A stretch of 64,000 nucleotides of DNA from assembly GCF_009729415.1 (NCBI RefSeq), contig NZ_MPKW01000029.1, forward strand, positions 17,596 through 81,595. The letters are read 5' to 3'. Positions 8,670-16,816 of this stretch are shown here, in pieces (position 1 is the first letter of the stretch; every line of letters begins with the position of its first letter). A program made the translations under genes and the position numbers. The notes beneath the pieces were generated by a model, which searched no databases, had not been told where the DNA came from, and saw only the letters and a program-made list of their open reading frames with translations. This DNA comes from Mycolicibacterium sp. CBMA 234. Lineage in GTDB: Bacteria > Actinomycetota > Actinomycetes > Mycobacteriales > Mycobacteriaceae.

Positions 8670-9267
8670 GCTACTCGTTGCCTCGCGCAATGCGAAGAAG
8701 CTTGCGGAGCTGCAGCGCGTTCTCGATGCCGCCGGTGTTGTCGGTCTGACGTTGTTGTCGTTGGCCGATGTGCCCGCGTATCCCGAGGCGCCCGAGACCG
8801 GGGCGACGTTCGAAGAGAACGCGTTGGCCAAGGCTCGTGACGGTTTCGAAGCCACCGGAATTCCTTGTGTTGCAGATGATTCCGGCGTTTCAGTCGAGGC
8901 GTTGAACGGTATGCCCGGCGTGTTGTCGGCCCGGTGGGCCGGACAGCACGGCGATGACACGGCGAACCTGGAGCTGCTGCTGGGGCAGTTGGGTGACGTG
9001 CCGGATGAGCGTCGTGGTGCGGCATTCGTGTCGAGCTGCGCGTTGGTCTCTGCTGCTGGTTCTGTCGTGGTGCGCGGTGAGTGGCCCGGTGTTATTGCTC
9101 GGGAGCCCCGGGGTGCGGGTGGGTTTGGTTATGACCCGGTGTTCGTCCCTGCGGGTGGTTCTCGGTCTGCGGCGGAGCTGACGCCGGACGAGAAGGACGC
9201 GGCGTCACATCGTGGGCGGGCGCTGGCGCAGTTGGTGCCGGCGCTGCGGGAGTTGGCCGGCGCCTAG
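8662..9267 (+). CDS. rdgB: dITP/XTP pyrophosphatase (RdgB/HAM1 family)
   Basis: 201 residues. Hydrolyses non-canonical purine triphosphates (XTP, ITP, dITP) to monophosphates. Recognised by LLVASRNAKKLAEL (substrate loop), FEENALAKAR, ADDSGVSVEALNGMPGV, GGFGYDPVF and SHRGRAL. The start is the GTG at 8662, within the end of rph; upstream residues in frame are a shadow of rph. It ends one base before the stop of the convergent TauE-family gene. Confidence 0.96.
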   Translation: MPELLVASRNAKKLAELQRVLDAAGVVGLTLLSLADVPAYPEAPETGATFEENALAKARDGFEATGIPCVADDSGVSVEALNGMPGVLSARWAGQHGDDTANLELLLGQLGDVPDERRGAAFVSSCALVSAAGSVVVRGEWPGVIAREPRGAGGFGYDPVFVPAGGSRSAAELTPDEKDAASHRGRALAQLVPALRELAGA

Positions 9268-10164
9268 CTATCCGACCGGGCTGTCGGCGACGGCGGCGAC
9301 GCGGTCATGGTGCTCGACGTCGGCCTGAGCGGGTCGTGGACGGTACATGCGCACCAATTCGCGCACGGCCACGAACAGACAGAAGGCGGCGTATGTCGCC
9401 GACAGCGCTTTGGCGTTCAGGACCAGGGCCAGCACTGCGCCGGCGATCGCCCCCGGTAGTGCGCCGAGGTTAAGGGTCAGACTCAGCCGGGGCGACGCTG
9501 TTCCCTGGCGGGCGTGCATGATCCAGCCGACGATCGAGTTCGGGACGAACATCAGCAGCGAGGTCCCGATCGCCGTATGCAGGTCGCAACCGAACAACAT
9601 CATCAGGACGGGAACAGCGAGCAGGCCGCCGCCGAGACCGACCGCCGCGGCCCACGCGCCGATCAGCAGCCCGCATGCCAGCGAGACCGGCGCGATGTAA
9701 ACCCAGTTGTGAATGACGGCGGCGGAAACCACCGCCCCGCCCTTCAGTGGGTTCATACCGGCGATGTCGAGCGTGAGCTTGAGCACCGACAGCAGCAGCA
9801 CACCGACGAACAGCCAGCGCAGAATTGAGGGCGAGACCCTCAGGAGCAATTTGGCGCCGAACAGGCCGCCGATGGTCCCGCCGATCAGCATGCCGATGCC
9901 GGCGTTCCAGTCGACGTGGCCGCGGACCAACGCGAAGGTCAGCGCCCCGACCCCGACGACGGCGGTATTGGCAGCGGTGGCCGTCCCGTGCAGGCTTGTC
10001 CGTGGCAGCTTGGTCAGGAATTCCAGGGCCGGCACGTAGAAGACGCCGCTGCCGCCGCCGAACAAGCCGCCGATCATTCCACCGATTGCGCCCACGCCGA
10101 GTTCTGCGGGCAGTCCACCGCGCATGGCGTCGGCGTCTGGCGAAGCTGACTGTTCGTTCTGCAC
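9268..10164 (-). CDS. TauE/SafE family membrane transporter
   Basis: 298 residues with about eight hydrophobic helices and the family's glycine-rich repeats (GGMIGGLFGGGSGVFYVPAL and GLGGGLLAVPVLMMLFG, one per half). The family exports sulfite, sulfonates or similar anions, but substrate cannot be read from sequence. GTG start with a strong GGGAGGA ribosome binding site. It lies downstream of, and on the same strand as, a TetR regulator 135 bp away, so it may belong to that regulon. Confidence 0.85.
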   Translation of the reverse strand: MQNEQSASPDADAMRGGLPAELGVGAIGGMIGGLFGGGSGVFYVPALEFLTKLPRTSLHGTATAANTAVVGVGALTFALVRGHVDWNAGIGMLIGGTIGGLFGAKLLLRVSPSILRWLFVGVLLLSVLKLTLDIAGMNPLKGGAVVSAAVIHNWVYIAPVSLACGLLIGAWAAAVGLGGGLLAVPVLMMLFGCDLHTAIGTSLLMFVPNSIVGWIMHARQGTASPRLSLTLNLGALPGAIAGAVLALVLNAKALSATYAAFCLFVAVRELVRMYRPRPAQADVEHHDRVAAVADSPVG

Positions 10165-10299
10165 TTTGGTCCTCCCTCAGGTTGCCTCGCCGACTATTGC
10201 ACTTGTCTGAGGAGTAGACAAATTGGTTTCGGTGAGCGAGGTACCGAATGGAGCCCGCAGGAAGCCGTGAATGGCGCCTGACCAGCAGGTGCGCGTGAG

Positions 10300-10896
10300 C
10301 TACGGCGTGGCCAGATACCCATCGACGAAGTCGTGCAGCGCGGGCGCGAGGTGCTTGACGCCGGAATCGTTGAGCTTGGCCAGCAGGATGATGCCCTGAT
10401 ACTGCGCGAGTAGTGCGTGCGCGAGCTGCTGCGGGTCGGTGCCCGGACGTAGCGCGCCGGCGGTCGCGGCCTCGTGCGCGATGACCGCCAGGTGATGCTC
10501 CATCGCCTTGAGGGTGTGTGCGAGGTGCTCACGGAGGTCGTCGTCGGTGGTGGACAGTTCAGCGGCGAAGTTGCCGAATGGGCAGCCCACCGCGCGGCCG
10601 AATTGGGCTTCCAATGCGGACTGGATGGCACCGATGGCATCGGGCACCGCGTGTAGCTTTTCCGCGGGCGTCGCAGTGGGGGAGCTGGCGAGTTGGCGCT
10701 GAAATACCTTGGCGTGCAAGTCGATAACGGCTTTGGCGAGCTCTGACTTCGACGAAAAATAGTGGTAGAAGCTGCCTTTGCGGATGTCCGTCGCGCGGCA
10801 CAGCTCGTCGACCCCGACGGCTTGATAGCTGCGTTCGAGGAAGAGTCGGGCGGCGGTCGCGACCAGGCGGTCGCGGGCGTCTGAACTGCGTGGCAC
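10300..10896 (-). CDS. TetR-family transcriptional regulator
   Basis: 198 residues. N-terminal helix-turn-helix with the TetR signature LFLERSYQAVGVDELCRATDIRKGSFYHYFSSKSE; the C-terminal ligand domain is unspecific. GTG start. Divergent from the haloalkane dehalogenase gene, with a 16-bp operator-like palindrome in the 55-bp gap, so it very probably represses that gene and itself, and is relieved by a small hydrophobic or halogenated effector (inference). Confidence 0.9.
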   Translation of the reverse strand: MPRSSDARDRLVATAARLFLERSYQAVGVDELCRATDIRKGSFYHYFSSKSELAKAVIDLHAKVFQRQLASSPTATPAEKLHAVPDAIGAIQSALEAQFGRAVGCPFGNFAAELSTTDDDLREHLAHTLKAMEHHLAVIAHEAATAGALRPGTDPQQLAHALLAQYQGIILLAKLNDSGVKHLAPALHDFVDGYLATP

Positions 10897-10916
10897 CTGT
10901 GAATTCTATTTAATAG

Positions 10917-10932
10917 TTGACCGGTCGGTCAA
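10917..10932. promoter_or_regulatory. Probable TetR operator
   Basis: TTGACC-GGTC-GGTCAA: perfect 6-bp arms around a 4-bp centre, midway between the tetR start (10896) and the dehalogenase start (10952). Spacing and symmetry are typical of TetR sites, which often overlap both promoters. The TTGAC core may also act as a -35 box. Confidence 0.65.
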
Positions 10933-10951
10933 CAAGTGGGAGGTTGACGAC

Positions 10952-11839
10952 ATGACTACCGCAGAGGTCTTCCGCACGCCCGACGAGCGATTCGCGAATC
11001 TTCCGGGTTACGACTTCGCTCCGAACTACGTCGACGTCGACGGGTTGCGCATGCACTATCTCGATGAGGGGCCGCGCGACGGCAAGCCCATCGTGTGTTT
11101 TCACGGCGAGCCGACGTGGGCGTACCTCTACCGCAAGATGATTGGCCCGTTCGTGGATGCCGGGCGTCGGGTGATCGTGCCCGACTACGTGGGGTTCGGT
11201 CGCTCGGACAAGCCCACCGACCGGCGGTGGTACAGCTACGACCGGCACGTCGACCTGGTGACGCAGGTGCTTGGCGGACTGGACCTGAGCGACGCCACCG
11301 TCGTCGTGCAGGACTGGGGCGGGCCGATCGGCCTGCGATGGGCGGTGGAGAACGCGGATCGCGTTGGCGCGCTGGCGATTTTCAATACCGGGCTGTTCAC
11401 CGGCCGGGTGTCCAAGGGTTTCATGGCGTGGCGGGATTTCGCGGAAGCCAATCCCGACTTGCCGGTCGGCTTCGTGATTCAAGGCGCAACGACTGGTGAG
11501 TTGTCGCCTGAAGTGGTTGCCGCCTACGACGCGCCGTTCCCCACCGTGGAGGCCAAGGCTGGCGCCGCGCAGTTCCCGCTCTTGGTGCCGATCACTGATG
11601 ACGCCGTCGGTGCGACGGAGATGCGTGCGGTTACCGACGCGCTATCGCGCTGGGAGAAGCCGGCGTTGGTGGCGTTCTCCGACCAGGACCCCGTGTTCCC
11701 GTATCCGCGGGCGGGCGAGGCGTTCCGCGACCTGATCCCGACGGTCGACGAGCAGGTGCGGATCGAAGGTGCGTCGCACTTCCTGCAGGAGGATCGGGGC
11801 GAGCAGTTGGCAGCTGAGGTTCTCAAGCACCTGGGGTGA
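10952..11839 (+). CDS. Haloalkane dehalogenase, HLD-I type (alpha/beta hydrolase)
   Basis: 295 residues. Hydrolyses carbon-halogen bonds to alcohol and halide. Motifs: oxyanion/halide HGEPTW (residues 51-56), nucleophile VVQDWGGP with Asp121 followed by Trp122, a likely acid in SDQDPVFP (about residue 246), DLIPT, and the catalytic histidine in GASHFLQED (about 276). The acid after strand 7 and the GEPTW motif fit subfamily I (DhlA/DhmA-like). ATG start with GGGAGG upstream. A haloalkane substrate is inferred from residues, not shown. Confidence 0.88.
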   Translation: MTTAEVFRTPDERFANLPGYDFAPNYVDVDGLRMHYLDEGPRDGKPIVCFHGEPTWAYLYRKMIGPFVDAGRRVIVPDYVGFGRSDKPTDRRWYSYDRHVDLVTQVLGGLDLSDATVVVQDWGGPIGLRWAVENADRVGALAIFNTGLFTGRVSKGFMAWRDFAEANPDLPVGFVIQGATTGELSPEVVAAYDAPFPTVEAKAGAAQFPLLVPITDDAVGATEMRAVTDALSRWEKPALVAFSDQDPVFPYPRAGEAFRDLIPTVDEQVRIEGASHFLQEDRGEQLAAEVLKHLG

Positions 11840-11853
11840 TGGGTTGGGCTGCC

Positions 11854-11914
11854 GCGACCGTAACGCCACGGCGGTTCTCGGGACCGATTTCCGCCTTGCG
11901 GTTACATTCGCGGC
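11854..11914. repeat. 61-bp direct repeat, copy 1
   Basis: Begins GCGACCGTAACGCCACGGCG and ends TTACATTCGCGGC. Copy 2 at 12921-12981 matches at 52 of 61 bases in the same orientation. Each copy has weak inverted ends (CGCGACCGTAAC against CGCGAATGTAAC in reverse, 10 of 12). The pair brackets the DUF559-type gene. Confidence 0.75.
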
Positions 11915-11989
11915 GGCCTTGGCCGATCCATCCACTGGGCTACGCCGCTTGACCTTGGCCGCCGGCCAGCAGCTGGGCACACTGCCACC

Positions 11990-12901
11990 ATGGGGGAGCC
12001 ATTTATCGGCAGCGAGGCGTTGGCCGCCGGAACGTTGACGCGTCACCAATTGCGAACGAATTTCGTTGCCGTCCACCAAGACGTATACGTGGCGCGAGGT
12101 ACTCGACCGACTGCGATCCTTCGAGCGAAGGCCGCTTGGCTGCGATCCAAACGTGCGGGTGTGCTCGCGGGATTCTCGGCAGCCGCGCTGCACGGAGCCC
12201 GCTACATCGATGCGTCGTTGCCTGCCAACATCATTCACAGCAATCGACGGGCCGCGCGCGGTGTCGTGGTGTGGGCGGACGCCTTGGACGACGACGATGT
12301 GTGCGCGATTGGTGAGATGCATCTGACCACGCCGTTGCGCACGGCCGTCGACCTGGCTCGCAGATATCGCGAGGACGTAGCGGTTGCCGCCATTGATGCG
12401 TTGGCTCGGTCGGCGCGTTTGGCGGTCGCTCAGATTCAGGAGGCGGCTGGACGGCATCCGGGGCAGCGGGGGCTCAAGGCGGCGCGGACGACGATCGCGT
12501 TGGTGGATCCGGGCGCCGAGTCTCCGGCTGAGACGCGACTGCGGCTACTGATCGTGAAGGCCCGCTTCCCTCGGCCGGTGACTCAACACCCGATCGACAA
12601 CGAATATGGGGCGCTGATCGGGGTCGTCGATCTCGCTTGGCCGGAATTGAAGATCGCGGTCGAGTACGAGGGGCGGCACCACATGGACCCCGACCAGATT
12701 CGCAAGGACATTGCGCGGATCGAGGAGATGATCGAGATGGGGTGGCTCGTCATTCGAGTCACATCGCGTGATCCCAGTGGCGTCGTGCTGCGCAGGATCG
12801 CACATGCCCGCGCATTGCGGGGCGCGGTCGATGATGTCGCGATCCGACTGTCGCGCGACCTGACCGACTCGGTATGGCCCACTGGGCTGAAGGCGTCGTG
12901 A
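11990..12901 (+). CDS. DUF559/AbiEi-like protein with Vsr-type endonuclease fold
   Basis: 303 residues. N-terminal half resembles the winged-helix part of AbiEi-like proteins (LTRHQLRTNFVAVHQDVYVARG, then GVLAGFSAAALHGARYID). The C-terminal part has the DUF559/Vsr-like pattern SPAETRLRLLI, VVDLAWPELKIAVEYEGRHH and an RKDIARIEEM helix, giving an E...D...ExE arrangement of a PD-(D/E)xK nuclease. Mycobacteria carry many such genes of unknown role; nuclease or antitoxin activity is inference. It is flanked on both sides by a 61-bp direct repeat, suggesting it moved or was duplicated as a cassette. Confidence 0.7.
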   Translation: MGEPFIGSEALAAGTLTRHQLRTNFVAVHQDVYVARGTRPTAILRAKAAWLRSKRAGVLAGFSAAALHGARYIDASLPANIIHSNRRAARGVVVWADALDDDDVCAIGEMHLTTPLRTAVDLARRYREDVAVAAIDALARSARLAVAQIQEAAGRHPGQRGLKAARTTIALVDPGAESPAETRLRLLIVKARFPRPVTQHPIDNEYGALIGVVDLAWPELKIAVEYEGRHHMDPDQIRKDIARIEEMIEMGWLVIRVTSRDPSGVVLRRIAHARALRGAVDDVAIRLSRDLTDSVWPTGLKAS

Positions 12902-12920
12902 AGGGTTTGGCTAGCGGCCC

Positions 12921-12981
12921 GCGACCGTAACGCCACTGCGGTTTTCGAGCCCAATTTCCGCCACTTGGTTACATTCGCGGC
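12921..12981. repeat. 61-bp direct repeat, copy 2
   Basis: Begins GCGACCGTAACGCCACTGCG and ends TTACATTCGCGGC; partner of 11854-11914. It lies between the DUF559-type gene and the DUF3817 gene. Translated frames through both copies give similar arginine-rich peptides that are not real proteins. Confidence 0.75.
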
Positions 12982-12993
12982 CACACCGCGCAA

Positions 12994-13335
12994 TCAGACG
13001 AGGTCGAAGCGCTTCCGAACATCTTCGGTGCGGAAGTGCTCGACGATGATGCCGAGCAGCGGGACGGTGCCGGCGAAGAGGGTGCCGATGGTCTGGCCCA
13101 GGGGCCAGCGGACCTTGACCGCCAGGTTGAAGGTGCACAGCAGGTAGATGAAGTACACCCAACCGTGCACGATGCCGATCCAGTTCAGGCTGACGTCGTT
13201 GAAGATGTAATGCGCGACCAGCTCGTAGCAGAGAGCGATGAGCCAGATACCGGTCGCCCAGGCCATCACGCGGTAGGCGATCAGGGCCTTGCGGATGGAG
13301 TCTTTCGACACGGCGGTCGGCTGCGACTCGGTCAT
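12994..13335 (-). CDS. DUF3817 membrane protein (Rv1342c-like)
   Basis: 113 residues, three hydrophobic helices, with the family features RVMAWATGIWLIAL, IGIVHGWVYFIYLL and a final PLLGIIVEH. Function is unknown; DUF3817 also occurs fused to MFS proteins. It overlaps the upstream gene as ATGA, the same pair and order as Rv1343c-Rv1342c. Confidence 0.9.
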   Translation of the reverse strand: MTESQPTAVSKDSIRKALIAYRVMAWATGIWLIALCYELVAHYIFNDVSLNWIGIVHGWVYFIYLLCTFNLAVKVRWPLGQTIGTLFAGTVPLLGIIVEHFRTEDVRKRFDLV

Positions 13336-13700
13336 GTGGTGGTCCTGTCCTGTTTGTCGTTCTCGGCCAGTTCGGCGAGGTAGGCGTTGTACTCGGCGGT
13401 TTCTGCGTCGGTGTCTGTGGCGGCTTTGGGACGCTCGGGGAGCAGGCCCTCGGGGATTTCGGTGGGCTCATTGGCTGCCGGTGCGACGGGGCCTTCGTCC
13501 TCGTAGCGGACGAACTTGTAGTAGCCGTAGAAACAGAACGCGCCGAACATCGGCCACTGCAGGGCGTAGCCCAAGTTCTGGAAAGTGCCGGCGGTCGACT
13601 GGAATCGCGACCACTGCCACCAGGCCAGGGCCATGCAGCCCAAGGCAGCGACGGTCACCAGCACGATGAGCGCCGGCCTCCTACGCCGTGTAGTGGACAT
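13332..13700 (-). CDS. LprD-like membrane protein (Rv1343c-like)
   Basis: 122 residues. An N-terminal membrane segment (ALIVLVTVAALGCMALAWWQW) contains one cysteine and is followed by the conserved RFQSTAGTFQNLGYALQWP, a second hydrophobic stretch, and an acidic C-terminal tail. M. tuberculosis LprD is annotated as a probable lipoprotein; the lipobox here is weak (AALGC). The ATG at 13700 is chosen because upstream in-frame residues are arginine-rich and not conserved. Translationally coupled to the DUF3817 gene. Confidence 0.82.
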   Translation of the reverse strand: MSTTRRRRPALIVLVTVAALGCMALAWWQWSRFQSTAGTFQNLGYALQWPMFGAFCFYGYYKFVRYEDEGPVAPAANEPTEIPEGLLPERPKAATDTDAETAEYNAYLAELAENDKQDRTTT

Positions 13701-13842
13701 AGAGCAACGGTACCGCGCGTGACCTCGGGTTTGCGATTCGCGCCGGTTGCGACGTGGGACGTTGGACGCGCGACCACGCCACCGGGCGGGACTTGGGTCC
13801 GACAAGCTCGAGACTCCGCGGTACCGGTATCCTCAGGGGGCT

Positions 13843-13925
13843 GCGGGCGTGGCGAAATGGCAGACGCGCGGTCTTTAGGTGTCCGTGTTCGAAAGAACGT
13901 GGGGGTTCAAGTCCCTCCGCCCGCA
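13843..13925 (+). tRNA. tRNA-Leu (anticodon UAG)
   Basis: Acceptor arms GCGGGCG (13843-13849) and CGCCCGC (13918-13924) pair perfectly, with discriminator A. D-arm GCG...CGC, anticodon loop TTTAGGT with TAG in the anticodon position, a long class II variable arm (TGTTCGAAAGAACG) and T-loop TTCAAGT are all visible. No CCA is encoded. One U-U mismatch lies in the anticodon stem. Reads CUA/CUG leucine codons. Confidence 0.93.
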
Positions 13926-13934
13926 CTCTTGTGG

Positions 13935-13969
13935 TGAGTCAGGTCAGGGGTAACGCCTGACCTGACTCA
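13935..13969 (+). terminator. Strong stem-loop downstream of tRNA-Leu
   Basis: A 14-bp perfect stem, TGAGTCAGGTCAGG with CCTGACCTGACTCA, around a 7-base loop, starting 10 bases after the tRNA. No T-run follows, as is common in mycobacteria. Confidence 0.75.
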
Positions 13970-14089
13970 TCGGCCGCCGATCGCCCGCACAGCTGCGCGA
14001 GGCCGCCTCATGGGAAGTCCCGGTCCGCAGCGAAACCCCGCAAACCCGCTGCGAAAAGCGTTGGGATAGCTAACTGGCAGGGGTGGCTG

Positions 14090-14224
14090 TCAGTGCTTCT
14101 TGGGGTGCAGCACGTTGTCGATCGCCGGTGCCTGGGTCGTTTTGGCGCGCTTGTCCGCCCGTTTCTCTTTGAGCGACTTACCGGATTTCTTGGACATGGT
14201 GTGCCGGGGAGATTTGTCGGCCAT
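14090..14224 (-). CDS. Small basic protein, conserved in mycobacteria
   Basis: 44 residues starting MADKSPRHTMSKKSGKSLKE; nearly half are Lys, Arg or His. Starts at the ATG at 14224 after an AAAGGGG ribosome binding site; the longer frame upstream is not plausible coding. I recall similar short lysine-rich proteins in other mycobacteria, of unknown function; nucleic acid binding is only a guess from charge. Confidence 0.65.
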   Translation of the reverse strand: MADKSPRHTMSKKSGKSLKEKRADKRAKTTQAPAIDNVLHPKKH

Positions 14225-14306
14225 GCTCGGCCCCTTTGTTTCGGGGGCCTGGACGGTCCCTGTTACCCGACCATACGTGCGCTGCTGACCTGGTGCAACG
14301 ATGTGG

Positions 14307-14321
14307 GTCAACACTGTTGAC
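14307..14321. promoter_or_regulatory. Operator-like palindrome upstream of the desaturase
   Basis: GTCAAC-ACT-GTTGAC, perfect 6-bp arms, 96 bp before the desaturase start and 83 bp before the small basic gene on the other strand. The left part GTCAACACTG recurs at 16742-16751, before the TetR gene two genes downstream. Confidence 0.5.
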
Positions 14322-14416
14322 AACGCCCGGCCGCCCGCGTTGACTGGGCTGCAGACGGGCGGCCGCGCCGTGGCGGAGCCCAGGTCTGCCGCCGCGCACA
14401 ATGAACTGGGATACAG

Positions 14417-15532
14417 GTGGCAATACGTAACATCGCGGCTTATACGCATCTGAGTCAGCGCGATATTGAGGCGTTCGGAGCAGAGATGGACACCATCCGC
14501 TCCGATATCGAGGACTCGCGCGGTGTCAGGGACGCGGCCTATATCCGGCGCGTCATCGTGTTCCAACGAGTCCTGGATCTCGTGGCTCGGCTGCTGATCG
14601 TTGGGTGGCGCTCCCGAGTCGGCTGGGCCGCCGGGACCTTGTCACTGGCCTACGCGAAATCCGTTGAGAACATGGAGATCGCGCACAACGTCTGCCACGG
14701 GCAGTGGGACTGGATGAACGATTCCGAGATCCACTCCAGTGCGTGGGAATGGGACATGGTGGGGTCGTCGGCGCAGTGGCGCTACTCCCACAACTATCGC
14801 CATCATGTGTATACCAACGTCCTCGGCATGGACGACGATCTCGGGTTCGGGGTAATGCGGGTCAGCCGCGATCAACCATGGAAGCCGGCGTATCTCCTGC
14901 AGCCCCTGGTAAATCTGTTGTTGGCCTTGACATTCGAATGGGGCATCGCCCGGCACGGATTTCACTCTGACCAGAGCAGGGCGAGCACCGCAGCCGGCAA
15001 GCAGGCCGTCAAGCGGACCATGCTGGTCAAGATGGCCGGCCAGACCGCGAAGGACTACCTCGTCCTGCCTGCGCTTGGCGGGCGTCGATGGCGCCGGGTC
15101 CTGACTGCGAACATCGCTGCTAACCTGCTGCGCAATCTGTGGGCCTACGTGGTGATCTTTTGCGGCCATTTCCCCGACGGTGTGCAGACGTTCGCCCCGG
15201 AAATCGTGCAAGAGGAGACCAGGGCGGAATGGTATCTACGCCAGATGCTAGGTACGGCGAACTTCAAAGCTGGTCCGCTGCTGGCATTTTCGAGTGGCAA
15301 CCTGTGCTACCAGATCGAGCATCACCTGTTTCCGGATCTGCCGAGCAATCGGTACGCGCAGATTAGCGATCGGGTGCGCGAGCTGTGCAACAAGTACGAC
15401 CTGCCGTACACCTGCGGCTCGCTCGCCCACCAGTATCTGCAGACCCTGCGGACCATCTTCCGGCTTGCGCTACCCGGCCCCAGGCTCACGGGCGCGACGG
15501 CCGACGACGGCCGTGTGTCAGGATCGTCGTGA
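14417..15532 (+). CDS. Membrane fatty acid desaturase (DesA3-like)
   Basis: 371 residues. Three histidine boxes of membrane di-iron desaturases are intact: HNVCHGQ, HNYRHH and QIEHHLFPDLPSNRY. The third box (QxxHH) places it with the acyl-CoA/acyl-lipid front-end type that includes mycobacterial DesA3-like enzymes. It would introduce a double bond into a fatty acyl chain at the membrane using oxygen and a reductase partner. GTG start at 14417. Its stop overlaps the GTG of the glycosyltransferase gene, so the two are co-translated. Confidence 0.88.
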   Translation: MAIRNIAAYTHLSQRDIEAFGAEMDTIRSDIEDSRGVRDAAYIRRVIVFQRVLDLVARLLIVGWRSRVGWAAGTLSLAYAKSVENMEIAHNVCHGQWDWMNDSEIHSSAWEWDMVGSSAQWRYSHNYRHHVYTNVLGMDDDLGFGVMRVSRDQPWKPAYLLQPLVNLLLALTFEWGIARHGFHSDQSRASTAAGKQAVKRTMLVKMAGQTAKDYLVLPALGGRRWRRVLTANIAANLLRNLWAYVVIFCGHFPDGVQTFAPEIVQEETRAEWYLRQMLGTANFKAGPLLAFSSGNLCYQIEHHLFPDLPSNRYAQISDRVRELCNKYDLPYTCGSLAHQYLQTLRTIFRLALPGPRLTGATADDGRVSGSS

Positions 15533-16719
15533 AATCTCTTCCCAGCCTTGCCTATTCGAATTCCCCGGAACCGGATTACCCGGCGGTCGGCTCGCCAAGC
15601 TTCGGGATTCTCAGCACGTATCCACCGACGCGATGCGGCGTGGCCGGGTTCGGAGCGGCCCTGAGCAATGGGCTGTACCGCAACGGCGCTGACGTCAGCG
15701 TGGTGCGAGTCGCCGACGGGGCGTCAACCGACGACAGCCGCGTCATCGGGGAGCTGGCCAATGGATCGGCGGCGTCAGTGTCGGCAGTCGCGGACTTACT
15801 CAGCTGCAGCGATATCGCCGTCATCCAGCACGACTTCGGCATCTACGGCGGAGTCGACGGGTCCGAGGTGGTGGACATCGTCGACGCACTGCAGGTCCCG
15901 TCGATTGTCGTCGCGCACACCGTCCCCAAGGACCTGACGCGACATCAGCGTTCGGTGTTTGAGTCGCTGCTGGCGCTCGCCGATCAGGTGGTCGTCATGT
16001 CCGCCGCGGCCAGCACCCGGCTGTGCGTTGGGTTCGATGTCGACCGCCGGAAGGTCGTCACGATTCCGCGCGGTGCGGCCATTCCGACCGGTCCCCGAAT
16101 GAAGCGAAGCGGGCGACCGACCCTGCTGACCTGGGGGCTGTTGAGGCCGGGCAAAGGGGTCGAGCGGGTAATCGACGCGATGGGTTCGTTGCATCGACTT
16201 ACCGGCCAGCCGCGTTATCTGGTCGCGGGCCAGACCCATCCGAGGACGCTAGCCGCTGACGGTGAGACCTACCGCAATGCCCTCATTGAGCAAGCCCGCA
16301 GCGGCGGGGTGGCCGGCTCGGTGCATTTCGATGCCGGCTACCGCGACGTGCCGACACTGACTGCGTTGGTCATGTCGGCGGCGGCGGTGGTGCTGCCCTA
16401 CGACTCCACTGATCAGGTCAGTTCCGCTGTTTTGGTCGAGGCGATTGCGTGCGGCCGGCCGGTTGTCGCCACCGCCTTCCCGCACGCGGTCGAGCTCCTT
16501 TCCAGCGGGGCGGGCATCGTGGTCGGTCACGATGATCCGGAGGCGTTGCAGTCCGCACTGCATGCAGTGCTGAGCCAGCCCCGGTTGGCTGGCGCGATGG
16601 CGGCGGAGGCTCGAAAGCTGGCGCCGGAGATGGCCTGGCCCGTGATCGCCAGGTCGTATCAGGCTGTGGCGCAACGAATTCTGTCCAGGCGGCGGTCGGA
16701 GCGGGCGTGGCCGCGCTAG
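15529..16719 (+). CDS. Glycosyltransferase family 4 protein
   Basis: 396 residues, two Rossmann-like halves (GT-B). Signature pieces: FGILSTYPPTRCGVAGF at the N-terminus, LLTWGLLRPGKGVERVIDAM, LVAGQTHP, and the donor-site loop SSAVLVEAIACGRPVVATAFPH with E and G in the expected places. Retaining GT4 enzymes transfer a sugar from a nucleotide donor; acceptor unknown. The GTG at 15529 overlaps the desaturase stop (GTGA). Coupling to a desaturase suggests a glycolipid or envelope role (inference). Confidence 0.85.
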   Translation: MKSLPSLAYSNSPEPDYPAVGSPSFGILSTYPPTRCGVAGFGAALSNGLYRNGADVSVVRVADGASTDDSRVIGELANGSAASVSAVADLLSCSDIAVIQHDFGIYGGVDGSEVVDIVDALQVPSIVVAHTVPKDLTRHQRSVFESLLALADQVVVMSAAASTRLCVGFDVDRRKVVTIPRGAAIPTGPRMKRSGRPTLLTWGLLRPGKGVERVIDAMGSLHRLTGQPRYLVAGQTHPRTLAADGETYRNALIEQARSGGVAGSVHFDAGYRDVPTLTALVMSAAAVVLPYDSTDQVSSAVLVEAIACGRPVVATAFPHAVELLSSGAGIVVGHDDPEALQSALHAVLSQPRLAGAMAAEARKLAPEMAWPVIARSYQAVAQRILSRRRSERAWPR

Positions 16720-16767
16720 GGAGTCGGCCTTGACCAGGTATGTCAACACTGCGGGCGGGTACTGTCG

Positions 16768-16780
16768 TCACACAATGTGA
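16768..16780. promoter_or_regulatory. Palindrome before the TetR gene
   Basis: TCACA-CAA-TGTGA, perfect 5-bp arms, 36 bp before the ATG of the TetR gene. Position fits autoregulation. A GTCAACACTG half-site lies a few bases upstream at 16742-16751. Confidence 0.4.
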
Positions 16781-16816
16781 TCCGTTGCGGGACAGTCAGA
16801 GGGAGGTGCTATCACG

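Noticed and set aside
13843..13925. tRNA-Leu as the integration site of the island
   Set aside because: The tRNA is 13 kb from the island edge with backbone genes between, no integrase is nearby and no partial copy of its 3' end was noticed.
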